Shown here: positions 49,627 through 59,965 of the stretch, in pieces
How positions within the stretch are numbered: position 1 is the first letter of the stretch
How the letters are laid out: every line of letters starts with the position of its first letter
Source: Diplonema papillatum
Taxonomy: Eukaryota; Euglenozoa; Diplonemea; Diplonemida; Diplonemidae
Assembly: GCA_030068145.1 (NCBI GenBank)
Contig: JAPJBO010000151.1
Span: 186,001-250,000, forward strand
Direction of reading: 5' to 3'
Length of the DNA: 64,000 bases
Notes under the pieces: model-generated
Seen by the model: only the letters and a program-made list of their open reading frames with translations
Told to the model about the DNA's origin: nothing
Database searches by the model: none
Position numbers and translations under genes: made by a program

Positions 49627-52600
49627 ATGTGTATCACCTTTGGTCAGTTGCTGCTGATCGTCCGTTACTTCGTTTATCAGTGCAAGCCCCTCAACTCCGG
49701 GAGTGTATTGTCCTGTTCTTTGCCAAGAGCTGCGACACAAAGCAACCACAACCATTCCCGCAGGCTGTTCGGATCGCCCGGCGCGTTTCCCTCGTCGTCG
49801 CTTCCGCCGAGCCGACGGTCGAGCGAGGCCGGGACGCCGGGGGGCGGGCTGCCCGGGGTGGACCCGCCGGCGGGGGAGCTGGGCGGGCTGGCGGCGTTCA
49901 GCCTGTGTCCTCCCGCGATCCCGCTGGCGGCCCCGCCGCCGGCGCCGGGGCACCGGCGCTGGAGCCGCCCGCAGCTGCTGCCCAGCAGCGGCAGCATCAG
50001 CTGCTGCGCGGGCCCTCCGCGAGCCGGGCTGCCGCCCGCCGGAGCGCTTTGCGGTTCCTCGGGGCGCCAGCCGCGTCTGCCGGCGGGGGGACCGTTTGCC
50101 GGCCAGTCGGGCAGTTCTCATTCGTCCCACACTGTCGTCGAACCTCCTGCGGAGAGACCGTGTTCTGGCCAGTTGGGCAGTTCTCCTTTGTCCCACACTG
50201 TCGTCGAACCTGTGGAGATACCGGTTTCCGGCCAGTCGGGCAGTTCTCCTTCTTCCCACACTGTCGTCGAACCACCTGCGGAGAGGCCGTTTTCCGGCCC
50301 ATCAGGCAGTTCCCTGCCATCCGGCACCGTTGTCGATCAGCCGCCGGAGAGACCGTTCCCCGGCTCATCAGGCGGCTCTCCATCGTCCCACGCCGTCGTC
50401 GAACCGCCGGCGGGAAGCCCACCAAGCGGCTCTCCATCGTCCCGCGCACCGCCGCCGTCGGAAACACGGCCGCCGTCTTTTTCGCACTCCCTGGCACCCA
50501 CGGCGGCCCCGGGATCACCCGCATCCCCGCACACAAGCGAGCCGCAGGTGTCACCCGACGGCCCCGGAGCGCAGACGTCGCCGTCCGCTTCGCCGGCGGC
50601 GGGGCCACGGGAGGGGCTGCAGCCGTCCGTTTCGCCGCTGACGCCGTGCCCCCTCTCGTGCCTCTCGATGGATCATCCGTCGCTCAACTCCCCGCAATCG
50701 TCTGTTTCGACGGCAGGGGCACAAGAGTGTCCGCTCGAGCCCCCGCAGTCATCGCTGTCGTCGTTGGGACCGTGCCCTTTACCAAGAGTACAACCGTTGT
50801 ACGAGCCCCCTCGCGCTCCGCAATCGTCTGTGTCACATGTGCCAGCGGCACATGTGACACACCTGCCGCTTGCGCCCCCGGAGTCCCCTGTTTCACCGAT
50901 GGCAGCGTCGCCGTCGTTGCTAGGACCGGCCCCCCTCTCGAGAGAGCAGCCGTCGTACGAGGCCGCCCACGCTTCACTTGATCCCTCGCGATCGTCCGTT
51001 TCAACGGCAGTGACACATGCGCCGCATGCATTCTCGGAGTCGCCTGTGTCACCGACGGCAGCATCGCCGTCGTTGTTAGCGCCGTGTCCCCTCGCAAGCC
51101 TCTCGAGAGAGCAACCGCCGTTTGAGGTCGTCTACGCCCCACAGTCGTCTGTCCCGACGCGTGATGATGATACCCTGCACTCGTCTGTTTCAACGCGTGA
51201 TGATGGTCCATTGCACTCGTCTGTTCCAACGCGTGATGATGATCCATCGCACTCGTCGGCTCCAACGCGTGATGATGATCCATTACCCTCGTCTGTTCCA
51301 ATGCGTGATGGTGTTCCCCTGCACTCGTCTGTTCCAACGCGTGATGATGATCCATCGCCCTCGTCTGCTTCAACATCGGCGAAGTCGGTCGGGCCCCCTG
51401 CGCCGCAGCCCGGTGCGCCGGCGGCGGAAACGAGGTGGAAGTACGGCAACCTGCTGGGCAGCGGCGCCTTCGGGCAGGTGTACGTCGCGATGGATGCCTC
51501 GCAGGGCACGCTGGCCGCGGTGAAGATCGTCTCCTTCGCCTACGGCGGGGACCCGGACGCGCTGCGGAAGCGGCTGCAGGGCCTGAAGACCGAAATCGAC
51601 GTCATGAAGCACCTGCGGCACCCGAACATCGTCCGCTACCTTGACACAGAGCGCAGGGGGCACTCCCTCCACATATTCATGGAGTACGTCCCGGGGGGTT
51701 CGATCGCCGACAACATCACCCGGTTCGGCTCGCTGTCGCAGCCCGTCGTCGTGGCGTACACGGGCCAGGTCCTCGAAGGGCTCGCGTACCTGCACAGCAA
51801 AAGAGTCGTCCACCGGGATATTAAAGGGGCGAACATCCTCCTCGCCGTCGACGGCTCGTGCAAGCTCGGCGACTTCGGCGCGGCCACGCTGATGGGGACC
51901 GACCCGCACAAGTCTGTCGTCGGGACGATGAACTGGATGCCGCCCGAGGTGATCACCGGGCAGTGCCACTCGCTCACCTGCGACGTCTGGTCGCTCGGAT
52001 GCACGGTGCTGGAGATGCTCACCGCGGACTTGCCGTGGGCGCACGTCCGGCCGGCAGGGGCTCCCCGGAAGAAGCCGACGACGCTGCAGGTGGTCACGCA
52101 CGTCGTCAGCTGCGCCGACTACGGGCCGGGGCTCCTGGCGTGCCTCGCCGGGCTCTGCAGCCCGGCCGGCGCCGCGTTCGTGCTCGCGTGCCTGCGGAAG
52201 GAGCCGGCGACCCGGCCGACCGTCGCGGAGCTCATCCGCCACCCGTGGATGCGCGAGCGGGGTGGCGGCGTGCCGCTGGCGCGCGGGCCGGCGCGGGGAG
52301 AAAGCGGAGCGCCGGGCTGCGGGCTTCTGTCGCGGGAAAACGACGACCTCCGCCGGCTGCGGGAAAAGGAAGAAGGCGGCGGCCTTCTGTTGTTGCAGGA
52401 AAAGGAGAAGCTGCTGTCGGAGGAAGGGAAAGCAAGCGACAACCTTCTGTTGCGGGAAAACGACGACCTCTGCCGGCTGCGGGAAAAGAAAGAAGGCGGC
52501 AGCCTTCTGTTTCCAGAAAAGGAGAAGCTGGTGTCGGAGGAAGAGGAAGCAGGCGACGCCCTTCTGTTGCGCGAAAATGAAAACCTTCCGTCGCAGACAA

Positions 52601-53163
52601 AGGAAGCAGGCAGCAACCTTCCCTTGCAGAAAACGGAAGAAGGCAGCAACCTGCGGTTGCTGTCAAATGAAGACGAATCCGTCCCAGGCAGTCCCTCATC
52701 GCAGGAAGAGGAAGGCAAACTTCTGGCCACCGGCAGTCCCCCGATGCGGGAAAGGATCGAGAAGGTGCCGCTGGACCGACGAGGGGAGCCAGGCGTCTCC
52801 CTGCAGGAAGAGGTAGACGACCTTGCCGCAGGCAGTCCGTCGCTGCGGGAAGATAAGGAAGGCAGCGCCCCCGAAACGGAAGACAGCGCCGTCCCAGAGG
52901 GGCCTGCGCGGGGTTTCACCGTCCAACCGCAGCCGCAGAAGAGCGACGAAGACTGCTCCGGCGACCGCCGCGCCGCCGGCGCCCCGCCGGGTGAGAGCGC
53001 CGCAGCCCATCGGGACAGTCGGTGGGATGCCCCGGCGCGGGGCGCACAGCGCAACCGCAGCGCACGCGGCGGCGCGTGGGTGCCGCCGAAAATCAAGGTC
53101 AGGCCGTTCGGGCTGCGCAACGCGAACACCGCTCCCCGCAGAGCGGCTTCCATGAAAGAATGA
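49627..53163 (+). CDS. MAP3K (STE11/MEKK-like) protein kinase with repetitive flanks
   Basis: 1178 residues from the ATG at 49627. Kinase domain about 604-876: GSGAFG loop (611-616), AAVK with K633, VVHRDIKGANILL (H729, D731), DFG (D749), GTMNWMPPEV and CDVWSLGCTVLEML. HRDIKGAN and the WMPPEV activation end fit the MEKK/ANP class that phosphorylates MAP2Ks. Residues about 150-280 hold repeats of HTVVEPPAERPFSG type and 515-590 repeats of SVPTRDDD. After the kinase come repeats of LLLRENDDLCRLREK type, predicted helical. A hydrophobic N-terminal segment (ITFGQLLLIVRYFV) may be an anchor or may mark a missing upstream exon. Likely cytosolic signalling. Confidence 0.85.
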   Translation: MCITFGQLLLIVRYFVYQCKPLNSGSVLSCSLPRAATQSNHNHSRRLFGSPGAFPSSSLPPSRRSSEAGTPGGGLPGVDPPAGELGGLAAFSLCPPAIPLAAPPPAPGHRRWSRPQLLPSSGSISCCAGPPRAGLPPAGALCGSSGRQPRLPAGGPFAGQSGSSHSSHTVVEPPAERPCSGQLGSSPLSHTVVEPVEIPVSGQSGSSPSSHTVVEPPAERPFSGPSGSSLPSGTVVDQPPERPFPGSSGGSPSSHAVVEPPAGSPPSGSPSSRAPPPSETRPPSFSHSLAPTAAPGSPASPHTSEPQVSPDGPGAQTSPSASPAAGPREGLQPSVSPLTPCPLSCLSMDHPSLNSPQSSVSTAGAQECPLEPPQSSLSSLGPCPLPRVQPLYEPPRAPQSSVSHVPAAHVTHLPLAPPESPVSPMAASPSLLGPAPLSREQPSYEAAHASLDPSRSSVSTAVTHAPHAFSESPVSPTAASPSLLAPCPLASLSREQPPFEVVYAPQSSVPTRDDDTLHSSVSTRDDGPLHSSVPTRDDDPSHSSAPTRDDDPLPSSVPMRDGVPLHSSVPTRDDDPSPSSASTSAKSVGPPAPQPGAPAAETRWKYGNLLGSGAFGQVYVAMDASQGTLAAVKIVSFAYGGDPDALRKRLQGLKTEIDVMKHLRHPNIVRYLDTERRGHSLHIFMEYVPGGSIADNITRFGSLSQPVVVAYTGQVLEGLAYLHSKRVVHRDIKGANILLAVDGSCKLGDFGAATLMGTDPHKSVVGTMNWMPPEVITGQCHSLTCDVWSLGCTVLEMLTADLPWAHVRPAGAPRKKPTTLQVVTHVVSCADYGPGLLACLAGLCSPAGAAFVLACLRKEPATRPTVAELIRHPWMRERGGGVPLARGPARGESGAPGCGLLSRENDDLRRLREKEEGGGLLLLQEKEKLLSEEGKASDNLLLRENDDLCRLREKKEGGSLLFPEKEKLVSEEEEAGDALLLRENENLPSQTKEAGSNLPLQKTEEGSNLRLLSNEDESVPGSPSSQEEEGKLLATGSPPMRERIEKVPLDRRGEPGVSLQEEVDDLAAGSPSLREDKEGSAPETEDSAVPEGPARGFTVQPQPQKSDEDCSGDRRAAGAPPGESAAAHRDSRWDAPARGAQRNRSARGGAWVPPKIKVRPFGLRNANTAPRRAASMKE

Positions 53164-53179
53164 ACAACGAGCTGAGCTT

Positions 53180-53345
53180 TCAGCCTGCCTTTAGTCTGAC
53201 TTTTGTCCGAATTTAGTACTGCCTGACTTTAGTCTGAATTTAGTCTGTCTGACTTTAGTCTGACTTGAGCCTATCTTCGGTCTAGCTTTAGTCTGTGTGT
53301 CTGACCTGAGTCGGTCTTTCTCACTCGAATCTGTCTTCGTCTGTC
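53180..53345 (+). repeat. GACTTTAGTCT short tandem repeat
   Basis: About twelve imperfect copies of TTTAGTCTGACT in the 3' flank of the kinase gene. Confidence 0.75.
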
Positions 53346-53399
53346 TTCGTACGACTCTAGCCTGCAGTTTAGTGACTGACTTCTGGCGGTGCAAGGTGC

Positions 53400-54390
53400 A
53401 CCTATACTTGTACTGCGTTTTCTCTCTCCATCCAGGTTCGCGCCGCAGCCTGAGGCGGAAAAGTACCTCCCTCTCCAATCAATACGAAACGCCCCTGTGT
53501 GAACTCCCTCTTTCTTTTCTTTGACCCTGCTGGAAAAAGGGAACCCACCCGGTGCACCCAAGGAGAAAGCCTTCAGGCTTGTCGTGTCAAATCCCACCTA
53601 CGATTTCTGCTGTGTCTCGTCTAGTCAAGAAAGTAGCTCTCATGTGATATGCAGAACCTCTTGCAAGTTTACGGCACCGTATACAAAAGCCACAACGGTC
53701 TTTTAGCTCGGATCCAGTGCTAGATGTGTCACATTATCCGATGGGCCAGGCTCCCCATTCTATAATCAGAAAACTGTTGTTTTGTCCGAGTGACTCCCCA
53801 AATGTCATCCAGCACCCTGGAGAACCCCGCGTCCGTCGGATGTTGCTTTTCCACCTTATTCTTGTCGTTTTGGGTTCCATCTTTTTTTTGTCGATGTCTC
53901 TTTCTTGTAATCCTTTTTCTGCTTTTTTTTCGCCCTTCTTCTTTGAACTTCCTTTCTCCATAGAATTAGAGACGTACATTTCCCACCCGAGTAGAGTAGA
54001 TCTAACTGGTTCCTGAAAGCAGGCGCGAGGTCGGGCAAATCGCCTTGTGCGCATTTGTCCCCGAAATCCTCGCTTGCCTTTCTTCACAGTAATGTTTGTC
54101 TTTACCGTTTCCTGCTGAACGCGACCACTTCGACCACATCCTCAGCATCGTTGAACGACGTCATGGAGTAACACCAGCCCGTGAACAGTGCTCGCTTGCC
54201 TTCATGGCACTTGCACTTTGCAGAGCTCAATGCTGAACGCGACCGTTTCCACAGAGAACCTGACACACGAGCTTGACTTAGCTCGTTTGCAAATCCGTGT
54301 CCCGCAGGTCTGCAGCTGCGGGGTCGGTGCTGGATTCAAGGAGCGAAAGACCCATCGAACATCGAACCATCCGGCGTAGCTGGTTCTCCG
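53400..54390. other. Spacer
   Basis: No convincing gene. 54180-54245 carries a motif shared with 35565-35640 (GAACAGTGCTCGC ... TGGCACTTGCAC). Confidence 0.35.
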
Positions 54391-54397
54391 ACGTTTT

Positions 54398-54505
54398 CCC
54401 TCAGGATGGCCAGAACCAATAAGAGGGCATAGTTCTCAGGAAGGCCAGAACCAAAAAGAGGGCATAGTTCGCAGGATGGCCAGCAACAAAAGAGGGCATA
54501 GCTCC
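54398..54505 (+). repeat. 35-bp tandem repeat, three copies
   Basis: CTCAGGATGGCCAGAACCAA followed by AAGAGGGCATAGTT, three times, 34-35 bp each. Confidence 0.85.
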
Positions 54506-54904
54506 GCAAAGAAAGACACATTCCTAATTGCGAAAAACACGGGGCGGAGATCACTGCAACCTTGCGTCTCCTACAGTCCTAAATACGAAACACCCACTGC
54601 AACCTTACTTCCCGTCTCTTATGTTGCCCGAGGCAACCCCAGCTGCAAGACCTGCAGTTACCCGATGCCCACCCAAAGACCCACTGATGAGTTCTGACGT
54701 CGGAATGGTCTGCGTTCAAGAGTGAACCCCGAGGCGAATGAGGTGACGCACAGCACCGCGGTGAAGAAAATACAGGGGGCTAGTCCCTCAAGGTTTCACA
54801 CCCCACTTTGGGAGCCGTACGCCCCTGATGCTTGCGTCAACCATGCATGAGAGGCAGTGCTCTGCCTAAACATGATACGAAGCTTTTCACCCATGCCAAG
54901 AAGG

Positions 54905-55070
54905 TATTCGCCGCCGGTGGCTTCGGCGACCTGCGAACAGCTGCCAGACAAAACCCGACACCGCTGTACTGTCCGCAGACACTCAGGTTCTGCGCTGATG
55001 GTGGCCCGCCTGATGTGTCTACGGCTTAACGGTCGGAACACAGTGCAGATAGGCCAGGAGGCTCTGAGGA
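54905..55070 (+). repeat. Dispersed repeat, CTACGAACAGCCGCC family, copy 1
   Basis: Shares CTGCGAACAGCTGCCAGACA, CACCGCTGTACTGTC, GCAGACACTCAGGTT and the ATGTGTC-TACGG-CTTAA segment with 57735-57910 and 60450-60655. Confidence 0.8.
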
Positions 55071-55241
55071 GAATTCTACTTCGGCACCTTGCACTTGTCA
55101 CTTTGAACCAAGAAAGGTAGAAAGAGGAGCAGTGGCATTACTAGCGATGGGGTAAACCCCGCAGAGGCCTTAGAGAGTGAGAGAAGATGGCTACTGCGAG
55201 CAAATTGATTTGCCCAAACCAACCCAAGTACCCTGCACGTT

Positions 55242-55598
55242 TAGGTGCCTCAAGGATTCCCTCGATGAATCGGGATACCCGCGCAGACTTATGAAGCCTC
55301 AAGGATTCCCTCGATGAATCGGGATACCCGCTCACACTTATGAAGCCTCAAGGATTCCCTCGATGAATCGGGATACCCGCTCAAACTTATGAAGCCTCAA
55401 GGATTCCCTCGATGAATCGGGATACCCGCTCACACTTATGAAGCCTCAAGGATTCCTTCGATGAATCGGGATACCCGCTCAAACTTATGAAGCCTCAAGG
55501 ATTCCCTCGATGAATCGGGATACCCGCTCAAACTTATGAAGCCTCAAGGATTCCCTCGATGAATCGGGATACCCGCTCAAACTTATGAAGCCTCAAGG
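55242..55598 (+). repeat. 49-bp tandem repeat, about seven copies
   Basis: ATGAAGCCTCAAGGATTCCC plus TCGATGAATCGGGATACCCG plus CTCAAACTT, repeated at exactly 49 bp (ATGAAGCC at 55291, 55340, 55389, 55438, 55487, 55536, 55585). Each unit holds the short inverted pair GATTC/GAATC. There are no unique spacers. Confidence 0.95.
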
Positions 55599-55629
55599 AA
55601 ACAGCTCTTTAAAACACCGGAAATGACAA

Positions 55630-55785
55630 GACGTATCGAATAGTAGTCGGCAATAGACAACAAAGACACAGTGCCCAAGCACACGTACTGCTGCTACCGC
55701 AGATACGATACGCACACTAGTATACGATACCGTCGACTTTAAAACCCCGGATCTCTATGTGATGTGTTACACGCTCTAAAAGGAC
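55630..55785 (+). repeat. Dispersed GGCAATAGGCAACAAAGATA family, copy 3
   Basis: GTCGGCAATAGACAACAAAG, CAGATACGATACGCACACTA and TTTAAAACCCCGGATC as in copies 1 and 2. It ends about 60 bp upstream of the ATG at 55844. Confidence 0.7.
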
Positions 55786-55843
55786 GCCAGACAGGAGGAA
55801 TCAATAAAACCCATCCCCGCCTCGCCGGCACATCCTTGTCAAC

Positions 55844-57013
55844 ATGCCGCAAATCAAGACGAGGGGTAAGTCCAAGCAGCAAAAGCGCACCGTCCGATCC
55901 CGCGAGGCGCAGAGAAACCGAAGCAAACTTGAGAAGATCCTTGATGTGGTGTGTGTCCCCTCCGTTTTTTATGGTAACACGCGTGTTTGTCATTGTTAAG
56001 AAGAGACGGTTGGCAGCGTTTCGAGTTAAACCTATCAAGTAGGAACTACGCACGTGCGAGTAAGTCCCCTAAGGACCCTCTATTCACGAGCAATTGCCGC
56101 CTGCAACGACCCCAGGCCTTTGAGCCTGAACTCCTCTTCACGTGGCTAGCAGACGCCCCTATGTGCAGTGTTCCCCTAATATCCCAAATTTCAAAGCAAA
56201 AGAATAAACCAAACCTACGCATTTCTTCTTAGTCTTGTTGTCGAGCTTCGAAGGCCTAAACCAGCCAATAAGGCTAGAAGATAAGTCGTAGGCTGCGTTG
56301 TTCTACATCTACGCATACCACAACACAATTGTCTAAGGGTTGGATTGTTCGCCCACTAACAGGGAACGTGAGCTACGCTTAGACCGTCGTGAGACAGGTT
56401 GGTTTTATCCTACTGATGGAGAGAGAGCCCATCGGGCCAGCGCATTCCGACAGCAATACGGGGTAGTACGAGAGGAACTCCTGTTTCTAGTCCCTTGGTA
56501 TCTACGGTTGTTCGTTCGGAAGGATTGGGACTAAACGCCTAAGCCAGAACCCAGTCTGTCGGTGGCGCGATTTCCAGCCGAGGGAACGTAGATTTTCATT
56601 GAATATGACATCGCAGTCCCCTAGTACGTACGACACAACGCAGTTGAAATGCAGCCCGCTCACAGGCTTCATTTTGGTCAGACAGGGTTCTGAGCCTCGT
56701 GCATCAATTCACATGTTGTTCAAACGCACAGGATCTAGTCGAGTCGAGAGACCGAATTGAGGTAGAGCTCGCGAAGGTCCGTCCGGTGCTTTCGAAGAAG
56801 CGCAAGCGAGCGGAAGAGCTGACGCCGAAGAAGCAGCCCCGCGTGGCGGACCAGCCGAAGACCAAAACCGACCCCCTGAATCCGCTCAAAGAGACGCACT
56901 CGCAGATCAAGCAGCGCACGCAAGGCCGCAGGAACTGCGTCCCCGCCGCCCCCGGGCCGGGGGTCGAAAGGAGGGCGAAGGAGGTCAAGAGCGAGAGTTC
57001 CGTCTGCAAACTG
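55844..57013 (+). CDS. Small basic protein, two-exon model with an rRNA fragment in the intron
   Basis: Exon 1 from the ATG at 55844 (MPQIKTRGKSKQQKRTVRSR, then SKLEKILD) to a donor near 55946 (GAT|GTGGTG or GTG|GTGTGT). Exon 2 56732-57013, bounded by CGCACAG and CTG|GTATGG: DLVESRDRIEVELAKVRPVL, SKKRKRAEEL, then a Lys/Pro-rich region. Both exons are Lys/Arg-rich with a helical middle, suggesting a nucleolar or nucleic-acid-bound protein. That is inference. The inferred 0.8-kb intron contains the LSU rRNA fragment. Further exons after 57013 are likely; a candidate is 57214-57308 (VFLNDPGTLLLEKN). Confidence 0.45.
56290..56680 (+). rRNA. Partial large-subunit rRNA (28S-type, 3' domain)
   Basis: GGTTGGATTGTTCGCCCACT, AGGGAACGTGAGCT, TTAGACCGTCGTGAGACAGG and the sarcin-ricin loop AGTACGAGAGGAAC appear in native order and spacing, then AACGCCTAAGCCAGAACCC. 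This is LSU domain VI. Sequence upstream of about 56290 and downstream of 56680 is not rRNA as far as I can judge. It is an isolated fragment, so it is probably a pseudogene or a piece of a fragmented rRNA. Confidence 0.85.
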
Positions 57014-57044
57014 GTATGGGCCGCTCTCTTTCCGCCGCTACGAA

Positions 57045-57215
57045 TATCCTGCACAAAATGCTTGAAAATGCAGCCTCAATTTTGGAACCTGCGACTGGCC
57101 CAATAGCTTGAAAAAACTTTCCGCGCCTGCGGCGCTGGTGTTTCTGGCTTGTGTAGTGTTTCATGACGTGTTGCCAAGAAAGCGAAGACCGCGGCTGTCC
57201 GCCCTGCTGCTGCAG
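57045..57215 (+). repeat. Inverted dispersed repeat, copy 2
   Basis: Reverse complement of 43385-43535. Ends in CTGCTGCTGCAG, usable as a 3' splice site. Confidence 0.8.
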
Positions 57216-57734
57216 ATTACTGCCAAGTGTTCTTGAATGATCCCGGCACGCTGCTGCTAGAAAAAAACGTTCAAAACCCAAGAACTCCGCGTATGATGAG
57301 ACACACAGGAAAAGTGAGCGCTCTAAAAATCGTCGAATGCAACACCGACACACGCACACACAGCAGCACACGTACTGCTATTGCCGCAGATACGATACGC
57401 ACACTAGGATCCTAAATGGAGCAGCGACACCTCTCGAAGGAAACGCCGACTCACAGCGAGCCCTGATAAATCTTAGAGGCTTCACTGAAACGAGAATAGT
57501 GCAGAACTCCAGTGAAACAGCACTATTTCAAGACAGTAGTATTCAACGGAACAAGGGGAAAAAAACAGAGTTGTATGTAGCGGCGGTAGTTGTATTCCAA
57601 GAAAGTTGTAGTTAGCCCCCCCCTGCAGCGAGTCGCAGTCACCATCAGGGCGAGTGCCCTGAGTTTTTTAACTGATTGCTCAGACACGGTTGTAGGGGCC
57701 TTCTCCCCGTGACGGATTCGCCTGTGCTCTAGTA

Positions 57735-57910
57735 GCACGGGTGGTCCTGGCTGTGACGAGCTACGAACAGCCGCCTGACAAACCAGACTCACACCGCAGT
57801 CCTGTCTGCAGACACTCAGGTTCCGCGCTGATGATGGTCCGCCTTATGTGTCCGTGGCTTAAAGGACCGAAACACGGCACAGACGGGACCAGTGCGGTGT
57901 TCCAAGCACG
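57735..57910 (+). repeat. Dispersed CTACGAACAGCCGCC family, copy 2
   Basis: GTGGTCCTGGCTGTGACGAG to CACGTTCTTGCAATCCCCT; closest to copy 3 at 60450-60655. Confidence 0.85.
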
Positions 57911-57944
57911 TTCTTGCAATCCCCTGGTTAGAGTCAGCATCAAC

Positions 57945-58355
57945 AGGGGCGGCCCAGGGCCACATTCATTGCGAATGTGTTCGTGGTGTCGGTCGCAGGA
58001 GTCGTTTTGTGTCTAACAAAGGCAATTTGGTCAAGAGCAAAAAACAGATCGATGGCAGCGTACCATCCTCACTCCCGTTAGAAACACAAAACAGGTTTGA
58101 AGGAAGTGCGCACAAACAAAAAAAAAGGAAGCGCCAGATCCGTTTTTGTGTCTAACAAATGCAATTTGTCAAGAACAAAAACAGATACTATCCTCGATGA
58201 ACAAAACAGGTTTGAAGGAAGTGCGCACAAACAAAGAGAGTAAACGAGTGAAAGAGTACGTACAGGAGTGAGTAGAGAAGAGAACGAGTGTAAAATAATG
58301 GAGGTAGCACACAGGCTACCAGACCAGCGGAGGCCACCGCAAAAAGAATTCTTAT
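57945..58355 (+). repeat. Dispersed repeat, copy 2 of the 43735 family, with internal duplication
   Basis: After the shared start, TTTTGTGTCTAACAAA-GCAATTTG ... CAGGTTTGAAGGAAGTGCGC occurs twice (58010-58125 and 58142-58235), a 120-bp internal duplication, before the shared end CAGCGGAGGCCACCGCAAAA. Confidence 0.75.
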
Positions 58356-58456
58356 GGTAACAAGCTTGCTTGTCTATATCAAAAAGTGTCGGACGGCAGC
58401 GTGCTGTGTTAAATCACTCAAAACAGGGTTTACCCACGTACGCACAAAAAAAGAAT

Positions 58457-58813
58457 ATGCCGGCTGTGCCTACCCTAGAACAAATGGATCTACCGAACGT
58501 AGACCAGTCGTACTATATCCGGCGAGCCGCCCGGCTGCTGTGGGACGAAGACAATGCGTTTTTTCCCCATCATGCGACACCGCCCATGATGTCGCCAACG
58601 GACGACAAAGTTCGCGTTGTGGCGGCGTTCCCCGACCTTATCCCTAAAAACCAGCACCGAGAACAAAGACTCCCCTTGTTAGAGCAAGGGGACAGATCCC
58701 ACTGCTCTCCTGCAGACAAAATGGCCGATGTGCCTAGGCCGCTGCTTCCGGCTCAGCATTCGCTCAAACTTCTGCATTGCACGCCCCTCAGGTTGCAAGT
58801 GCAAGCCACTTGA
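58457..58813 (+). CDS. Hypothetical protein, probable first exon
   Basis: ATG at 58457: MPAVPTLEQMDLPNVDQSYY, IRRAARLLWDEDNAFFPHHA, then VRVVAAFPDLIP. The first 60 residues look like genuine protein; after about 58640 the frame enters sequence shared with 43965-43990 and loses character. The exon probably ends near there. No family recognised. Confidence 0.35.
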   Translation: MPAVPTLEQMDLPNVDQSYYIRRAARLLWDEDNAFFPHHATPPMMSPTDDKVRVVAAFPDLIPKNQHREQRLPLLEQGDRSHCSPADKMADVPRPLLPAQHSLKLLHCTPLRLQVQAT

Positions 58814-59061
58814 AACAATTTTACAAACTTCCTTCTCCGCAAGTCGTGTTGGCAGAATGATAACATTGCGAGGTCTGGAAGTGTTTCGAAGTAGGCCGTT
58901 CCATCAGGTGCAGCCACCGGGAACAAGCCGAACAATCCACTCTCAAGAAGCTCCGATGCATCCTGCTGGGCGTTTCCTTGAAATTTCTCAGGCATACACT
59001 TGCGGAGTTGGGACAATATGGCAGACAGTGTTCCTGTTTCGACGTCTTGCTGTCGTTGCAC
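58753..59061 (-). pseudogene. Ubiquitin-specific protease (C19)-like fragment
   Basis: Minus strand: GTLSAILSQLRKCMPEKFQG, then NAQQDASELLES. The QQDA-x-E-(F/L)-L box with a preceding LR-x-x-MP-x-F is the conserved QQD element of USP/UCH deubiquitinases. FVKLFQVACTC may be the following LF strand. The Cys and His boxes are not within the fragment. It could be one exon of a gene extending left or a relic. Confidence 0.45.
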
Positions 59062-59182
59062 GCGTCATTCGCAGACCGACGCAATGTGCGGAAGGCGGCG
59101 GTGATAGCGGAAAACTCACAAAAAGTTCAAAAAAAATTCCGCTGCGCGGGGCCACTCCCCCCTACTGGGACAACAGGGCAAA

Positions 59183-59250
59183 ACCTTGAGCATGTCACCC
59201 CCCCATCTCAGGTGACGTACTCAAGGGGTTTTGGGGGGTGACATGTTCAC
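59183..59250. repeat. Foldback CTTGAGCATGTCACCCCCCC
   Basis: Inverted arms TTGAGCATGTCACCCCCC and GGGGGGTGACATGTTCA around a 30-bp centre, followed by a G run at 59251. Confidence 0.6.
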
Positions 59251-59259
59251 GGGGGGGGG

Positions 59260-59960
59260 GGGAAGTATAGCCACAAAAAACTTTTATTTAGCTTATAGCC
59301 AGGAGGTCCTGAAACTTTTTTTTTAGCTTATAGCCACCTGGTGAAAACTTGGTCGAAGATTTTGGTCAAAAAAAATCGGTCAAAATTGGAATCGTCCATA
59401 GGATGGTACTATTAGGATCGACGGTGCCACAAAAACGTTAACTCTAAAAAGGAACCGCCAAAGCATCCTTACACATCGGCAAACTCACACACGCAGCTCG
59501 CGAAGATTGCGGAGCGACGGAAGAAGGCGGAAGCTGGCGGGCCATGATGATCATGTGGACTGAACAGGCTGGTCAGCTGCATATGTCCACACACGCTCAC
59601 ACAGGGCCACACGTAGCGCCCGGCAGTCCGGCGTCAGCCTTGGTTGCGAAGCCTGCTGGAAGCGCGCTCGCCGCCCTGTTCTGTAGTTGACCAGCATGCT
59701 CAGAACACGACGGGAACAACTTTGCAGCATTGTGCTCCCATTGGGAGTTCAGTGGCGTGCTGGTAAGACTCCACGAATCCATTTTGGGGGTAATTATACT
59801 GCTGCTCTCGTGACACACGACGCTGCGCACCTACGTTCGCCGATCCTGCAGCCAATTCTTCACCCACGAGACGGGTGTGGGCGGGGAAGAAGCGAGAGCT
59901 CGGGAGAGGGAAGCTCGTTCTTGGCAACAAGTTCAGCGCCCGAATCCAAGCAATGTTTCT
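59260..59960. other. Spacer
   Basis: TAGCTTATAGCCA repeated at 59288 and 59326. A short TTAACTCTAAAAA leader-like motif at 59438. No gene recognised. Confidence 0.3.
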
Positions 59961-59965
59961 CAGCT

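Noticed and set aside
52119..53153. 344-codon minus-strand ORF
   Set aside because: Antisense shadow of the kinase C-terminal repeats.
55242..55598. Regular 49-bp repeat resembling a CRISPR array
   Set aside because: Units are contiguous and identical with no unique spacers, and the genome is eukaryotic. It is a plain tandem repeat.
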